64,000 nucleotides of DNA from Bacteroidota bacterium (GCA_030684645.1 JAUXUF010000093.1:1-64000), one strand, 5' to 3'. Numbered from the stretch's first letter, positions 10,028 to 19,292 are shown. Notes: a model not told the origin generated them from the sequence alone. Numbers and translations are program-made.

Positions 10028-10183
10028 CCGATCTGTCTGAAGGGGTGACAAATTTCACTTCAGGCAATGTTTCAAAAGATTTGTACCGTCGGATTTGAAC
10101 AATGGAAAACGGATCTGACGATTATGAATTAATATGAAGCCAGTTCTATAATTTGAAAGGATTGAATTAAATGAGTAATTCCT

Positions 10184-10636
10184 TTATTTAAAAAGTTTTA
10201 CCTGAGTAGCTGTTGGCCCTTTTTGGCCCATTTCCACTTCAAAACTAACCAGATTACCTTCCTTAATTTCTTCGAGCAAATTGTTCGCATGGACAAAAAC
10301 ACTTTCCTGTGTTTCCAAATCCCGTATAAATCCAAATCCTTTCGACTCATTAAAAAAGGATACTGTTCCTTTTCTTATAGGATCGAATACTTCATTCGGA
10401 TCGCTTTTTGGAATGCTAATCTCGATATCTTCCAGTTTAATAGCCTTCTTTTTCGTTGGATCAGGAGGGGTTGAAGTAATCATTCCATTCTCATCGACAT
10501 ATGCAATCATGTCGTTAAGGCTGCCACCTTTTTCGTTTTCTTTCCTTGTCAACTTCTTCTTCTCTTTGTCTTTTCTCTTTTTCTCTTTTTTATTTCTTAC
10601 TTCTTTCTTATTGAACGTTTCCTGCGATCTACCCAT
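10184..10636 (-). CDS. cold-shock-domain protein with basic N-terminal extension
   Basis: The 150-residue protein ends in a cold-shock OB fold (about residues 85-150) with the RNP1-like GFGFI and RNP2-like VFVHANN motifs, which bind single-stranded RNA or DNA. The first about 40 residues are almost all Lys/Glu/Arg (KKEKKRKDKEKKK), a disordered nucleic-acid-binding tail seen in Bacteroidota CSD proteins. The frame opens at a TTG at 10642, but the ATG at 10636 is preferred. It stands alone, convergent with ccsBA. It probably acts as an RNA chaperone. Confidence 0.85.
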   Translation of the reverse strand: MGRSQETFNKKEVRNKKEKKRKDKEKKKLTRKENEKGGSLNDMIAYVDENGMITSTPPDPTKKKAIKLEDIEISIPKSDPNEVFDPIRKGTVSFFNESKGFGFIRDLETQESVFVHANNLLEEIKEGNLVSFEVEMGQKGPTATQVKLFK

Positions 10637-10866
10637 AATCAATTTTTCCTTTAATTAATAATTTTCTAAATTTTATCAACGGTTGGCTTCAAATCCTTAA
10701 ACCTGAATTTCATCAAAGGTAATTTTTATTTTTTGTGTTTTGCTATTTACCTGCCTTTATCCAATTATTAAGTAACGGGATACGCCTATTATCACCGCAT
10801 TAGCTGTTCTTTCAGTGGATTTTCGAAACGAATATCTTTTTGCCGGGTAAAAAGTCCGATGGCTGG

Positions 10867-11790
10867 TCAGGCATTCATTTTATGTTTGAGCGACTGGAAT
10901 CCTTCACCAAGGATTTCGTGGGTGTCCATTACTGTAATGAAAGCTGCCGGATCAATTTCACTGATATACTCTTCCAGAATAGCTACTTCGCGACGGCTTA
11001 CCACGGTGTAAATGATTTGTTTATCTTCTTCGGTGTACATACCTGATCCTTTCAGGTAAGTTCCACCGCGTTCCAGATCGACCAGTAATTTGTTCCTGAT
11101 TTCCTTGTGCTTTCCGGAAATGATGAGCAAGGCTTTGTTGTAATCGCTTCCTTCCAGAACCAAATCGATAGCGCGACCGGTAATGTAAATAACCACCCAT
11201 GAATAAAGCGGAATCTGCCAGTCTTTAAAGGCAACCAAACTGAGTAAAACAATGGTTGAATCCACATAAATCATCAGTTGGCCTAGCTGCATGTGGGTAT
11301 ATTTGGCAATAATCATGGCAATAATGTCAGAACCGCCGGAAGTTGCCCGGGCTTTGAAAATCAATCCCAGTCCAAAGCCAATCAGTACACCGCCAAACAC
11401 GCACGAAAGCAAGATGTCTGGTACCAGCGGAGCATCGCCATCAACCCGCAAATAGGTGATAGCATCCATAAAAACCGAAGAGAGAACAAATCCGACAACT
11501 GTTTTTACGCCGAAACGCGGCCCCAAAATTTTGATGCCTGCAATAGTGAGTGGGATGTTTAGAATTAAGCCGAACAACCCGATTGGAAAACCTTCAGGCC
11601 AAAACGAAAACATTCCCTGAGTCATGTAATGCACCACGATGGCAATACCATAAACTCCGCCCGGAACAATCCGGTGAGGCGAAATGAAATACACAAACCC
11701 AACTGCCAGGATAAATGAACCGATAACAATCATACTGTAATCTCTAAACCACTTGAGGCTAAAGATTTTGTCGTTTGGAACAAAGGTCAT
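10867..11790 (-). CDS. YitT family membrane protein (DUF161/DUF2179)
   Basis: The 307-residue protein has five or six hydrophobic segments in its first about 200 residues. A soluble C-terminal DUF2179 domain (about 225-300: GRAIDLVLEGSDYNKALLI onward, with YTVVSRREV) resembles a PII/ACT-like regulatory fold. The glycine-rich FKARATSGGSDIIAMII loop is characteristic of the family. The function of YitT proteins is not established; a transport role is often assumed. ATG at 11790 is the only reasonable start. It is a single-gene unit facing away from the downstream toxin-antitoxin pair. Confidence 0.85.
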   Translation of the reverse strand: MTFVPNDKIFSLKWFRDYSMIVIGSFILAVGFVYFISPHRIVPGGVYGIAIVVHYMTQGMFSFWPEGFPIGLFGLILNIPLTIAGIKILGPRFGVKTVVGFVLSSVFMDAITYLRVDGDAPLVPDILLSCVFGGVLIGFGLGLIFKARATSGGSDIIAMIIAKYTHMQLGQLMIYVDSTIVLLSLVAFKDWQIPLYSWVVIYITGRAIDLVLEGSDYNKALLIISGKHKEIRNKLLVDLERGGTYLKGSGMYTEEDKQIIYTVVSRREVAILEEYISEIDPAAFITVMDTHEILGEGFQSLKHKMNA

Positions 11791-12031
11791 AATGAGGATT
11801 TTTATAGGAGATACAAAGAAACACAGGATATTCGGGATATACTGTGTTTTTTATCAATCCTGACAGATACTTTTTGATCAAGGAGGAAATTTATCTATTA
11901 CGATAGACAAAACTGGAAAAAAAGACTCATTTGTCAATCATGAATGCATTTAATTCGTCTTTATTTCAAGCAAGTAAAATTGGGGAACCGATGTGTTAAT
12001 TTGCTTTAAAGGAAACATTTATTAATATTTG

Positions 12032-12061
12032 TTTGCTTGTAAGATATAATTGTTAACTTTG
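12032..12061 (+). promoter_or_regulatory. Bacteroidota-type promoter for the toxin-antitoxin pair
   Basis: TTTG at 12032-12035 and TAACTTTG at 12054-12061 fit the -33/-7 consensus (TTTG, TAnnTTTG) with an 18-nt spacer, 20 bases before the toxin ATG. The predicted transcript has a very short leader. Confidence 0.55.
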
Positions 12062-12081
12062 TAGGCACAAAAGTCAACTCA

Positions 12082-12417
12082 ATGAAAGAAATAACAGTGA
12101 CATTACTCGATGAAGCCATTGAATTTACTGGAACACTTTCTGAAAAACAACTGTTCAAACTATTTTACAACATTGAATTAATCAAGTCGGGTATTGTTTC
12201 TATTGATATCCTTAAGAAGCTCAACACTGATATTTGGGAAATTAGAACAGTTAGTTTGGGTGCAGGAATCAGGGTATTTGCATTTTGGAGCAAACTTGAA
12301 AAATCGAAACTAATTTGCACCCATGGGATAATTAAAAAAACCAGCAAGGTTTCAGCTAAAGAAATTGAAAAAGCAATCGGAATAATGAACAATTATTATA
12401 AAAAAAAGCAACCATGA
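12082..12417 (+). CDS. type II toxin, RelE/HigB (phage Gp49-like) family
   Basis: The 111-residue basic protein shows the family pattern: a helical N-terminal half, then KKLNTDIWEIRTVSLGAGIRVFAFW and HGIIKKTSKVSAKEIEKA, the strand-rich end that forms the ribosome-dependent mRNase fold of HigB/RelE toxins. The toxin gene comes first and overlaps the XRE antitoxin gene by 4 bases (ATGA), the usual HigBA order. It would cleave mRNA on the ribosome when the antitoxin is lost. The region has no other plasmid- or phage-like gene next to it. Confidence 0.8.
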   Translation: MKEITVTLLDEAIEFTGTLSEKQLFKLFYNIELIKSGIVSIDILKKLNTDIWEIRTVSLGAGIRVFAFWSKLEKSKLICTHGIIKKTSKVSAKEIEKAIGIMNNYYKKKQP

Positions 12418-12725
12418 ATGAACTATCATTTGAAGAAGTAAAAAACTTGCGTATTGGGACAATCGGTACACCAGCAAGGGATAAATATGAATTGGAAGCC
12501 GAATCAATAATACTGGCTGCCAAAATTAAGCAATTACGGAAGCAAAAAGGTATGAACCAGGATGAACTGGGAGTCCTGATTGGGGTGAAAAAATCGCAAA
12601 TCAGCAAAATTGAAACAAATCCGCAGGACATGAAGTTAAGCACGATTATGCGAATTGTTAAAGCATTGGACATGGAAATAGTGCTGGAATCCGGGGGGAT
12701 CAAGGTTAAAAGCGTTTTGGTATAA
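12414..12725 (+). CDS. XRE-family antitoxin (HigA-like)
   Basis: The 103-residue protein has a helix-turn-helix domain at about residues 35-95: IKQLRKQKGMNQDELGVLIG, then KKSQISKIETN. It starts inside the toxin's last codons (ATGA overlap), so it is translationally coupled and should neutralise the toxin and repress the promoter at 12032-12061. It ends only 14 bases from the stop of the convergent T9SS gene. Confidence 0.85.
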   Translation: MNELSFEEVKNLRIGTIGTPARDKYELEAESIILAAKIKQLRKQKGMNQDELGVLIGVKKSQISKIETNPQDMKLSTIMRIVKALDMEIVLESGGIKVKSVLV

Positions 12726-12739
12726 AATAGATTTATAGT

Positions 12740-15700
12740 TTATTCTTTCCTCACAACTATTTTACTGATATATTGCTGATTGCCACTGATAACCTTTAGC
12801 ATATAGATTCCGCTTGCCTGATTCGAAAGGTCAATCTGGAACTTGGCTGCATCAGTTATTTCTTTTCGGAAGATTTCAACACCAACCATACTTGAAACAG
12901 AAATATCGGTTTTATTGCCAGTACTTTGAGTGAATTCAAGATTAACAATACCCGTTGTTGGATTGGGGAAAACCTTAAAGAATTGAGAATCCAAAGTTGA
13001 AACGCCAACCTTTATAACGTTTAGAACGGTCACTTTAACTGTCGCCGGAGTAGAATTCGCCATTCCATCATTTACCAATAGAGAGAAGGTAAGAATAGAA
13101 TCATTTTTTACCTCAGGTGCTATAAATGTTGGGTTGGCTACAGTCGTTGAACTCAATATGGATTCTATGACCAGAGTTCCCTTTTCGGTCCCATCCACAA
13201 CGAATTCATATGACCCGATGGCAGGCGCAGGAAACTGAATAGACTTACTGCCTTCGGCCTTGCTAAACGAAACTACTATGAATTGCAAATTCTTGTCGGA
13301 AAAAGTAAAAACATGAGACTTATCATCACTAGCTGATAAGGTGAGGAATGCCTTAGTTCCTTCTTTCTCCTTAACTATTTTAGTCTCTAAACCATTTGGA
13401 CTATATTTTATAAACGCTTCAGGACTATTTGGAAGGTTTTGTATATCTTGTGAAGTAATATAAGTCCATTTATAAATTAAGGTATTGTTGTCCGGGTCAG
13501 AAGAATTTGAACCGTCTAAGATAACAGTTGCACCTTCATTGACCGTTTGATTGGATCCGGCATTGGCAATAGGAGATTTGTTTACTTGTTCCAATAAACC
13601 TTCACCATATAAATTTACCAAAATAGAATCGAAGTCGGTTTTTATTAGTAATTTAACTGATAAAATACCATTTTTTTTAGGAGTAAAATAAATATCTATA
13701 ATTTTATTATCAAAACTTTTTATTGTCAGATTTTTAATGATTGGTATGGACGAGAATGCACTGTCAGAAAATGCCAGTCCATTAATTACTAAACTTCCTT
13801 GTCCAATGTTACTTATACGTAACTTCCTAACTTTACTTTCACCAATATTAATCTTTCCAAAGTCAATATTGTATTCATCTGCTTCCAAAACAGGATGTTT
13901 ATTCTCAATATTTGTTTTGAAGTTTAAAGAACTGATTGTGTTATATTGGAACGCATCAAAGGTAGGACCCCATTCACCATCAAGTGAATTAAAATCATGA
14001 AAACAAACACTGCTAGCACCTGATCGAATCATTTTTTTTGATAACCCGGTATAGAAATCAGGGGTGTATATCCATTCATCTTTTACTGGAAGTGAAACAA
14101 TAATAGGTTTCTCTGCGCCTAATGATACTTTTTTAATATAATCTTCTAATAAAAATGGGTCTGGATTTTTTGGTGGATTTTCATTAGCTGCCATTATTTC
14201 AGGAATTAACCATTGGGTATATCCAACAGGAAGTAAATAAGCATCGGCCAAGTTTTTCATCAATTCTTTATCTTGCATTCCTTCAAAGTCAAGTTCAGGG
14301 GAAAATACAATGGGAAATGATGATAATATTACTTTTGTATTCTTATTTTCACTCTTAATTGCACTAATTAAATCAATAGCATATTTTTGTAGTAATTTAC
14401 TCTGCCACAAAGAATCATTCCAGCAGCAATTACAATTAGGATTTCCATCAGGTACATTCTTGTAATCAGCTGGCGTGTTTGTTTTGTATTTTTGGGTTTC
14501 CATATACAAGGAACTAAGTACTATTCCTGATACGCCTGGCAAATATGTTAACTCCTTCAAGTATTTTATAATTTGATTTTTATATGATTCAATGCAAGGA
14601 GAAATCGCAGTTTCATTTAAGTATTTGTCCAAGTTTGTTTCATCTACAAAGTATTGATACCACCATCCTTCCTTAAGAGGTCCAAATTGTGGGTCAACTC
14701 TTCCAGCCCGACTCATTATATCATCATGGAGGATATTTATTGCAGGAAATATTTTTATTCCATAGCATTCAGCCTTACTAGTTAAAGGTGTAATTGCATC
14801 AAATTTAAAGATGGGAACCATATAGTAAGTATAGTCTCCAATGTTATAATTTGAAGGATAGTATAGATTACCATGGCTTGATTTAATAGTAAGAATAATG
14901 TTATTTATTCCGGCAGATTTACACTTAGTTAAAATATAATCTGCACCATAACTAGAAACATCTGATGAATTAATCCAAATATATTTTTCTTGAATATCAG
15001 AATTATTATTGTTAGAAATAATATCTTTTATTTTATTTACTAAAAGTGATTCTTTTTCTAGTGGCCTTGCATAATCCCAAGATTTTTGAGTTTCATCAAA
15101 TCCATAAGGTTCGTCGCCGAATGGCTTATGAACATCTATATTAATCCATTTATTCGAATTATCATCATACATTCTGTTATCTGTACAGGGTAAGCCCACT
15201 GAACGTATTAGCATATTGATTTTATCCTGTTGGGAAGCTGAATTGGAACGATTAAAGCGATAATTTGAATACGCATAATCTGGTTCACCAAACGGTTTAA
15301 TCCATAGATAATATCCGGCTTTATTCATCCAACGATCAATTACATGGTCAAAGAGTCGTTTCCCAGCATTGTAAGGGTTGGTCTCATTTCCTATGATTTT
15401 CTTACCAATTTTATAAGTTTCATATTTTCCAACATTGTACATATTATTTGTTGCCAAATATTTCGATCCACTATTCATTGAAGTATATATACGTTTGTTT
15501 TGCGATAACTCCCATGGTACTATTCCTTTAGGTGTTATCATTATTTGAGCTAAAGCCGGAAGCTGGTTGTAGAAATGATAGTAACGTATTACAGAAGCCA
15601 AAAGATAGACAAGTTCTACCGTTCTAATTTGAGAATTTCTCAGGTCAATTAAATTAGGTAATTGTATTGAACCTGATAATTCTTGCTGCAATTGTGAACA

Positions 15701-16096
15701 AAGAGATAAATACTCACTTTTTAACATAGGATTTTCATAAACAGCACTGTCAAGTTCAATCTTGATGTATAAATCTGATGGTGGTTCAATATTATTATTT
15801 ATTGTAAAAATGGAATCACCATTCTCATTAATAGCAAGTATGGCATCAGCATATACTTTTAAAAGTTGTTGAATTGGATACTTTTGATCACCTGAAGATA
15901 TTGTAGCTGGAAATTCTCTGTAATCTTCAAAAGAATTTACAGCTTCCATTGCTGTCCTAATTATTTTTGAAAGGCTTATGGTGTAACTAGCACTTCCATC
16001 GGGCTGTTTCAAGTCAACAGGCACATTTTTCAGGAAGGCTGAATAGGCAGTAAAAACAAAGAATGTTGCGATTATAAGCAAGGCAAGTTTCTTCAT
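12740..16096 (-). CDS. large secreted T9SS cargo protein with glycosidase-like barrel and possible pseudomurein-binding/transglutaminase-like N-terminus
   Basis: The protein has 1118 residues. Order read from the sequence: signal peptide (1-21); two segments resembling pseudomurein-binding repeats (about 35-95, and about 155-195 with LVYLLASVIRYYHFYNQLPA); a part reminiscent of a transglutaminase domain without a recognisable catalytic Cys (about 225-345); a putative GHL10/GHL13-like TIM barrel (about 365-755, KYIWINSSDVSSYGADYIL onward); an ASPM/HYDIN-type beta domain (about 770-865, GQGSLVING); a PKD-like domain (about 870-1020, SPIANAGSNQTVNEGA); and a T9SS type A sorting domain at the end (VFPNPTTGIVNLEF). 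The last feature and the signal peptide are secure, the middle assignments are not. By eye the gene looks more AT-rich than its neighbours, which may reflect transfer. It probably acts on a cell-wall or surface polymer. Confidence 0.75.
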   Translation of the reverse strand: MKKLALLIIATFFVFTAYSAFLKNVPVDLKQPDGSASYTISLSKIIRTAMEAVNSFEDYREFPATISSGDQKYPIQQLLKVYADAILAINENGDSIFTINNNIEPPSDLYIKIELDSAVYENPMLKSEYLSLCSQLQQELSGSIQLPNLIDLRNSQIRTVELVYLLASVIRYYHFYNQLPALAQIMITPKGIVPWELSQNKRIYTSMNSGSKYLATNNMYNVGKYETYKIGKKIIGNETNPYNAGKRLFDHVIDRWMNKAGYYLWIKPFGEPDYAYSNYRFNRSNSASQQDKINMLIRSVGLPCTDNRMYDDNSNKWINIDVHKPFGDEPYGFDETQKSWDYARPLEKESLLVNKIKDIISNNNNSDIQEKYIWINSSDVSSYGADYILTKCKSAGINNIILTIKSSHGNLYYPSNYNIGDYTYYMVPIFKFDAITPLTSKAECYGIKIFPAINILHDDIMSRAGRVDPQFGPLKEGWWYQYFVDETNLDKYLNETAISPCIESYKNQIIKYLKELTYLPGVSGIVLSSLYMETQKYKTNTPADYKNVPDGNPNCNCCWNDSLWQSKLLQKYAIDLISAIKSENKNTKVILSSFPIVFSPELDFEGMQDKELMKNLADAYLLPVGYTQWLIPEIMAANENPPKNPDPFLLEDYIKKVSLGAEKPIIVSLPVKDEWIYTPDFYTGLSKKMIRSGASSVCFHDFNSLDGEWGPTFDAFQYNTISSLNFKTNIENKHPVLEADEYNIDFGKINIGESKVRKLRISNIGQGSLVINGLAFSDSAFSSIPIIKNLTIKSFDNKIIDIYFTPKKNGILSVKLLIKTDFDSILVNLYGEGLLEQVNKSPIANAGSNQTVNEGATVILDGSNSSDPDNNTLIYKWTYITSQDIQNLPNSPEAFIKYSPNGLETKIVKEKEGTKAFLTLSASDDKSHVFTFSDKNLQFIVVSFSKAEGSKSIQFPAPAIGSYEFVVDGTEKGTLVIESILSSTTVANPTFIAPEVKNDSILTFSLLVNDGMANSTPATVKVTVLNVIKVGVSTLDSQFFKVFPNPTTGIVNLEFTQSTGNKTDISVSSMVGVEIFRKEITDAAKFQIDLSNQASGIYMLKVISGNQQYISKIVVRKE

Positions 16097-16380
16097 ATCC
16101 GGGACAGTTTAGTTGCAGCTTTTTTGTGATTAAATCTTTGAGCAACAGTTAATTTTTGTATGTCCTAAATCTAAAGATTTATATTTGAAATCAGGAGAAG
16201 TTGGGTGAAATTAATTTGGGGAAAGGTCGAAATGTGATTTTATGTTCAATGCGAATAGTCTGAAAAAGATTAAACTGAGAATGTGAGACCCGACATCGAG
16301 TGATGTTCCGGTCAGCGTTCCTGACATTTAGACGCAGTCAGGTTTTTCAAATGCTTTAAGGTCATTCAGCAATTCAATAT

Positions 16381-16603
16381 TTACTCAGCCTTTTCTTCCT
16401 CCGGCACCTCATTTTTCTTGAATCCTTCGTTCAGGTTTAATGCAACCGAAATCAAATTGCTCGATCCTGCTAAATGATAACGCACTGATCCAGAATTGAT
16501 CTGAAAGCGCGAAACCCGGAACCCGAATCCCCATGAAAATCCTACTGCTGCATGTGATCTTGAAATTGTCTTTAACGCATTTACTTCTTCTCTTAACCAG
16601 CAA
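16381..16603 (-). pseudogene. degenerate duplicate of the porQ 3' end
   Basis: Read on the minus strand, the last about 56 codons before TAA (16381-16383) encode VGFSWGFGFRVSRFQIN, YHLAGSSNLISVALNLN and then GF-KKNEVP. This is nearly identical to the C-terminus of PorQ encoded 650 bases away. Upstream of residue about -60 the similarity fades, and there is no start, signal peptide or barrel N-terminus. The reading frame is preserved over the matching part, so the duplication may be fairly recent or once selected. The copy lies on the far side of the nucleotidyltransferase gene. Confidence 0.8.
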
Positions 16604-16704
16604 TTACAAATGCTTTTGGTTTTAAGCGATTCAAAACCATTTAGTAAAGCAAACGAAAATCCAAATCAAATCGGACAAATCAGTTTTTTGAATATCTTTG
16701 TTTT

Positions 16705-17019
16705 ATGGAACGATCTGAAATACTTAAAAGAATCAGAAACGGGATAAGCAATCAAGACCCCAAAGCCGAAATATATCTTTATGGATCAAGGGCTCGTGGT
16801 GACAATCGGAAAGATTCGGATTGGGATATACTTGTAATTTCACCAAACGACAAGATTACGTTTGATTACGAATCTGAATTAAGAGACCCGATTGTAGATA
16901 TTGAACTAGATTCAGGAGAAATTGTCTCCATCTTGGTTTATTCCAAAAAAGATTGGATGGGGAAACAATCTTTTTCGCCACTTTTTTTGAATGTTTCAAA
17001 AGAAGGTATAAGAATTTAA
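16705..17019 (+). CDS. orphan MNT-type nucleotidyltransferase
   Basis: The 104-residue protein has the minimal nucleotidyltransferase signature GSRARGDNRKDSDWDILV (about residues 29-46), with the GSxARG loop and the two metal-binding Asp of DWD. MNT proteins usually pair with a HEPN protein; the MNT partner can AMPylate and inactivate the HEPN toxin. No HEPN gene is adjacent here, so it is an orphan or its partner was lost. A -7-like TATCTTTG at 16693-16700 lies just before the ATG, giving an almost leaderless transcript. It sits, opposite in direction, between porQ and the porQ fragment. Confidence 0.8.
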   Translation: MERSEILKRIRNGISNQDPKAEIYLYGSRARGDNRKDSDWDILVISPNDKITFDYESELRDPIVDIELDSGEIVSILVYSKKDWMGKQSFSPLFLNVSKEGIRI

Positions 17020-17029
17020 AATTATAGAA

Positions 17030-18088
17030 TCATTCAGTCTGCTCTTTCACAGGCACTTCATTTTTCCGGAATCCATCATTCAGGTTTAATGCGACTGAAA
17101 TGAGGTTACTCGATCCGGCGAGGTGATAACGCGCTGAACCATAATTGATCTGGAAGCGCGAAACCCGGAATCCAAATCCCCATGAGAATCCCACAGTTGA
17201 CATTTTTTCATCCAGCCGTAACTCCTGCCTGAGTTGGTAATTGTACCCAGCACGGATGGTGAAATTCGGAGAAGGAAGCAACTCGACTCCCAAAACCAGG
17301 TGGCGCATGAATTTTTTAGTAAAATTATCTTCCTTCAAAACAACAGTTGTTGAGGTTTTATCTTCCGCCGGTTTGGCCAGGTCCCATTTCTGAAGATGTT
17401 GCATGGTAGCCGCAAACCGTATCGGCGCATGTTGCAGCTTTTTAGAAATCCCGAACTGAAGGTCGAACGGAATCGATTCTCTTGCGGCGCCATCGTAATA
17501 AGTGGAGATTTGTGTTCCGATGTTGCGGGCAACCAACGAGGTGACAGAATTTCGGTTTTTGCTGAAATAGCTGATACCCAGATCGGCTGCAATCCCGATG
17601 GATTGATAGCTTTCGAAGGAGGAAAGTATTGGTTTTAAATTAATTCCATAGGTGAATTGCCTGTACTCGTTCGACCAGATCAGGTTTAAAGCATATTCAG
17701 CCGCGTTAAAAGTAGCTCCGGTTCTTTCTCCGTTTGGAAGCGCTTCAATAAATTTTCCGTAGTTGATGTAATGCATACCAACAGCAAAATTTCCGGGCAG
17801 GGGAGTACTAAATGAATATGCCGCAAAACCGTAATTGACACCCGCAAAATAATCGACATAGTTTATCGCCAGCATGTTCTTCATGTCGGGCCTGAGCAAG
17901 GAAGGATTGTTGTACGAAACATTCAAATCAAGAGAATCATTCAGGGCGACCTGATTTCCGCCCAAAGCAGCCATCCGGGCCGAATTGGTCAGGTTCAGGA
18001 AGTCGTAGGTATTTTCGCCGCCAATCTGGCCATAAACCAGTGGATAAATAAATGCTTGAAGAACGAAAAGAATAAGGAGTTTGCGCAT
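17030..18088 (-). CDS. porQ: type IX secretion system protein PorQ
   Basis: The 352-residue protein has a signal peptide (1-20) and an outer-membrane beta-barrel of the PorV/PorQ type. The N-terminal text GGENTYDFLNLTNSARMAALGG is diagnostic of PorQ, and NNPSLLRPDMKNMLAINYVDYFAGVNYG follows as in the family. In Porphyromonas gingivalis PorQ anchors PorZ in the attachment complex that fixes T9SS cargo to A-LPS (established knowledge). Its presence agrees with the two sorting-domain proteins in this window. The last residues are duplicated in the fragment at 16381-16603. Confidence 0.9.
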   Translation of the reverse strand: MRKLLILFVLQAFIYPLVYGQIGGENTYDFLNLTNSARMAALGGNQVALNDSLDLNVSYNNPSLLRPDMKNMLAINYVDYFAGVNYGFAAYSFSTPLPGNFAVGMHYINYGKFIEALPNGERTGATFNAAEYALNLIWSNEYRQFTYGINLKPILSSFESYQSIGIAADLGISYFSKNRNSVTSLVARNIGTQISTYYDGAARESIPFDLQFGISKKLQHAPIRFAATMQHLQKWDLAKPAEDKTSTTVVLKEDNFTKKFMRHLVLGVELLPSPNFTIRAGYNYQLRQELRLDEKMSTVGFSWGFGFRVSRFQINYGSARYHLAGSSNLISVALNLNDGFRKNEVPVKEQTE

Positions 18089-18146
18089 ATTTCTCAGGAT
18101 TCGGCTTTTTAACCGAACGTAAAAATGAGGTTTTTAGTATAGCTAT

Positions 18147-19292
18147 TTATTTCACTATTGACATGCCTTGTTGTTGAAGTTGACTGTCCAGTTCTTCCGG
18201 TTTTGGAATGTCATTGAAATGATATTTTCGTAGAATGGTTCCTTTCTTCAGGATAATAAGGCCTGGATTGGAGCGGACAATGGTTTTCAGCGCAATTTCG
18301 TCGGTGTTGAAAAAGTCGAAATAAGCGGCAGTTTCGTTCTTGAAAGTTTCAAAACTATCGGGTGAAGAGGCTGTCAGCAGAATGAAATTGTATCCTCTGC
18401 TTTTGGCTTCCCGGTTCAGGGTGACAATCTTTGCCATCGCTTCTTTGTTGGTTTTCTGAAGATTGGAGGCTATAACCATGAAAGTGTATTTGTCATCGTA
18501 AAGAAAAAAATCTTTGATGTCTTCACCTTCCGGAGTTTCAATCCTGAAGTCATGAATGGGTGGGGTATAACCTTTCTGGATTATTACCGCATCATTCATT
18601 TTTACAAATTTCCAGTTGAGCGTATCTTTCCAGGGATAGTTCGTTTCGGTAAATTTCTGTTCTTTCCCGGTTTTTAAATTTCGGTATATAAAACTGTTTT
18701 CATAGATTGCTTTTGGCGCTCCATCCGGAATTTTCATGGCATCCGGTATATTCACACCCACTTTGTAAGGACTGAAATCGATGATGGGTAAGTGATTGTA
18801 AGAATAAGCGACCAGGTAGAAATAGAAAACAATGGTCATGCCGGTGAATGCAATGGAAATAACCGGACCATTTTTGCTTTTGAAATTTTTACGCTGAACA
18901 AAAACGAAAATGGCCAGGGCCAGCAAGACGATATTTTTGTAAAACGTTTGCCAGTTGGTAATGACCAGCGCATCGCCAAAGCAGCCGCAATCGGTAACCG
19001 GGTTGGTAAGTGCCAGCACAAAAGTTAAACCGGTGAAAAATACCATAAACGCCAACATAAACCAGCTTGTGACCCTGATGAAAAAATTAAAAATCATAGC
19101 CAGTCCCAGAAAAAATTCGGCAGCTGCAAGCAAAACACCCAGTGCAAAAGCCAGATTGGTGAGCCATGGCATCTGAAAAGCGATGAAATAATCGGTGAAT
19201 TTATAGGCTGATCCCCACGGATCGATGCCTTTGACAAAGCCGGAAAAAACAAAGGTTAATCCAAGCAGGATGCGTACAATGTGTTTGAACAT
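18147..19292 (-). CDS. DoxX/MauE-like membrane protein with thioredoxin-like C-terminal domain (BT_3928 family)
   Basis: The protein has 381 residues from ATG 19292; the frame runs back to a TTG inside the preceding gene, but the ATG 10 bases after that gene's stop is the better start. About residues 1-160 carry four or five hydrophobic helices with the DoxX/MauE pattern (LLGLTFVFSGFVKGIDPWGSA, then DCGCFGDALVITNWQTFYKN with a Cys-Gly-Cys pair). About 240-380 look thioredoxin-like but lack an obvious CXXC. Such proteins are linked to redox or methylamine-dehydrogenase-type maturation, but the role in Bacteroidota is not settled. It follows the DUF1599 gene in the same direction. Confidence 0.75.
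   Translation of the reverse strand: MFKHIVRILLGLTFVFSGFVKGIDPWGSAYKFTDYFIAFQMPWLTNLAFALGVLLAAAEFFLGLAMIFNFFIRVTSWFMLAFMVFFTGLTFVLALTNPVTDCGCFGDALVITNWQTFYKNIVLLALAIFVFVQRKNFKSKNGPVISIAFTGMTIVFYFYLVAYSYNHLPIIDFSPYKVGVNIPDAMKIPDGAPKAIYENSFIYRNLKTGKEQKFTETNYPWKDTLNWKFVKMNDAVIIQKGYTPPIHDFRIETPEGEDIKDFFLYDDKYTFMVIASNLQKTNKEAMAKIVTLNREAKSRGYNFILLTASSPDSFETFKNETAAYFDFFNTDEIALKTIVRSNPGLIILKKGTILRKYHFNDIPKPEELDSQLQQQGMSIVK

Noticed and set aside
10037-10064. Terminator after ccsBA
   Set aside because: CTGAAG/CTTCAG pairs imperfectly with a bulge and no T-run follows; too weak to list.
10281-10658. 125-codon plus-strand ORF over the cold-shock gene
   Set aside because: It is the antisense of the Lys/Glu-rich N-terminus, giving a Phe/Ser/Leu-rich product; the minus-strand frame has a real cold-shock domain.
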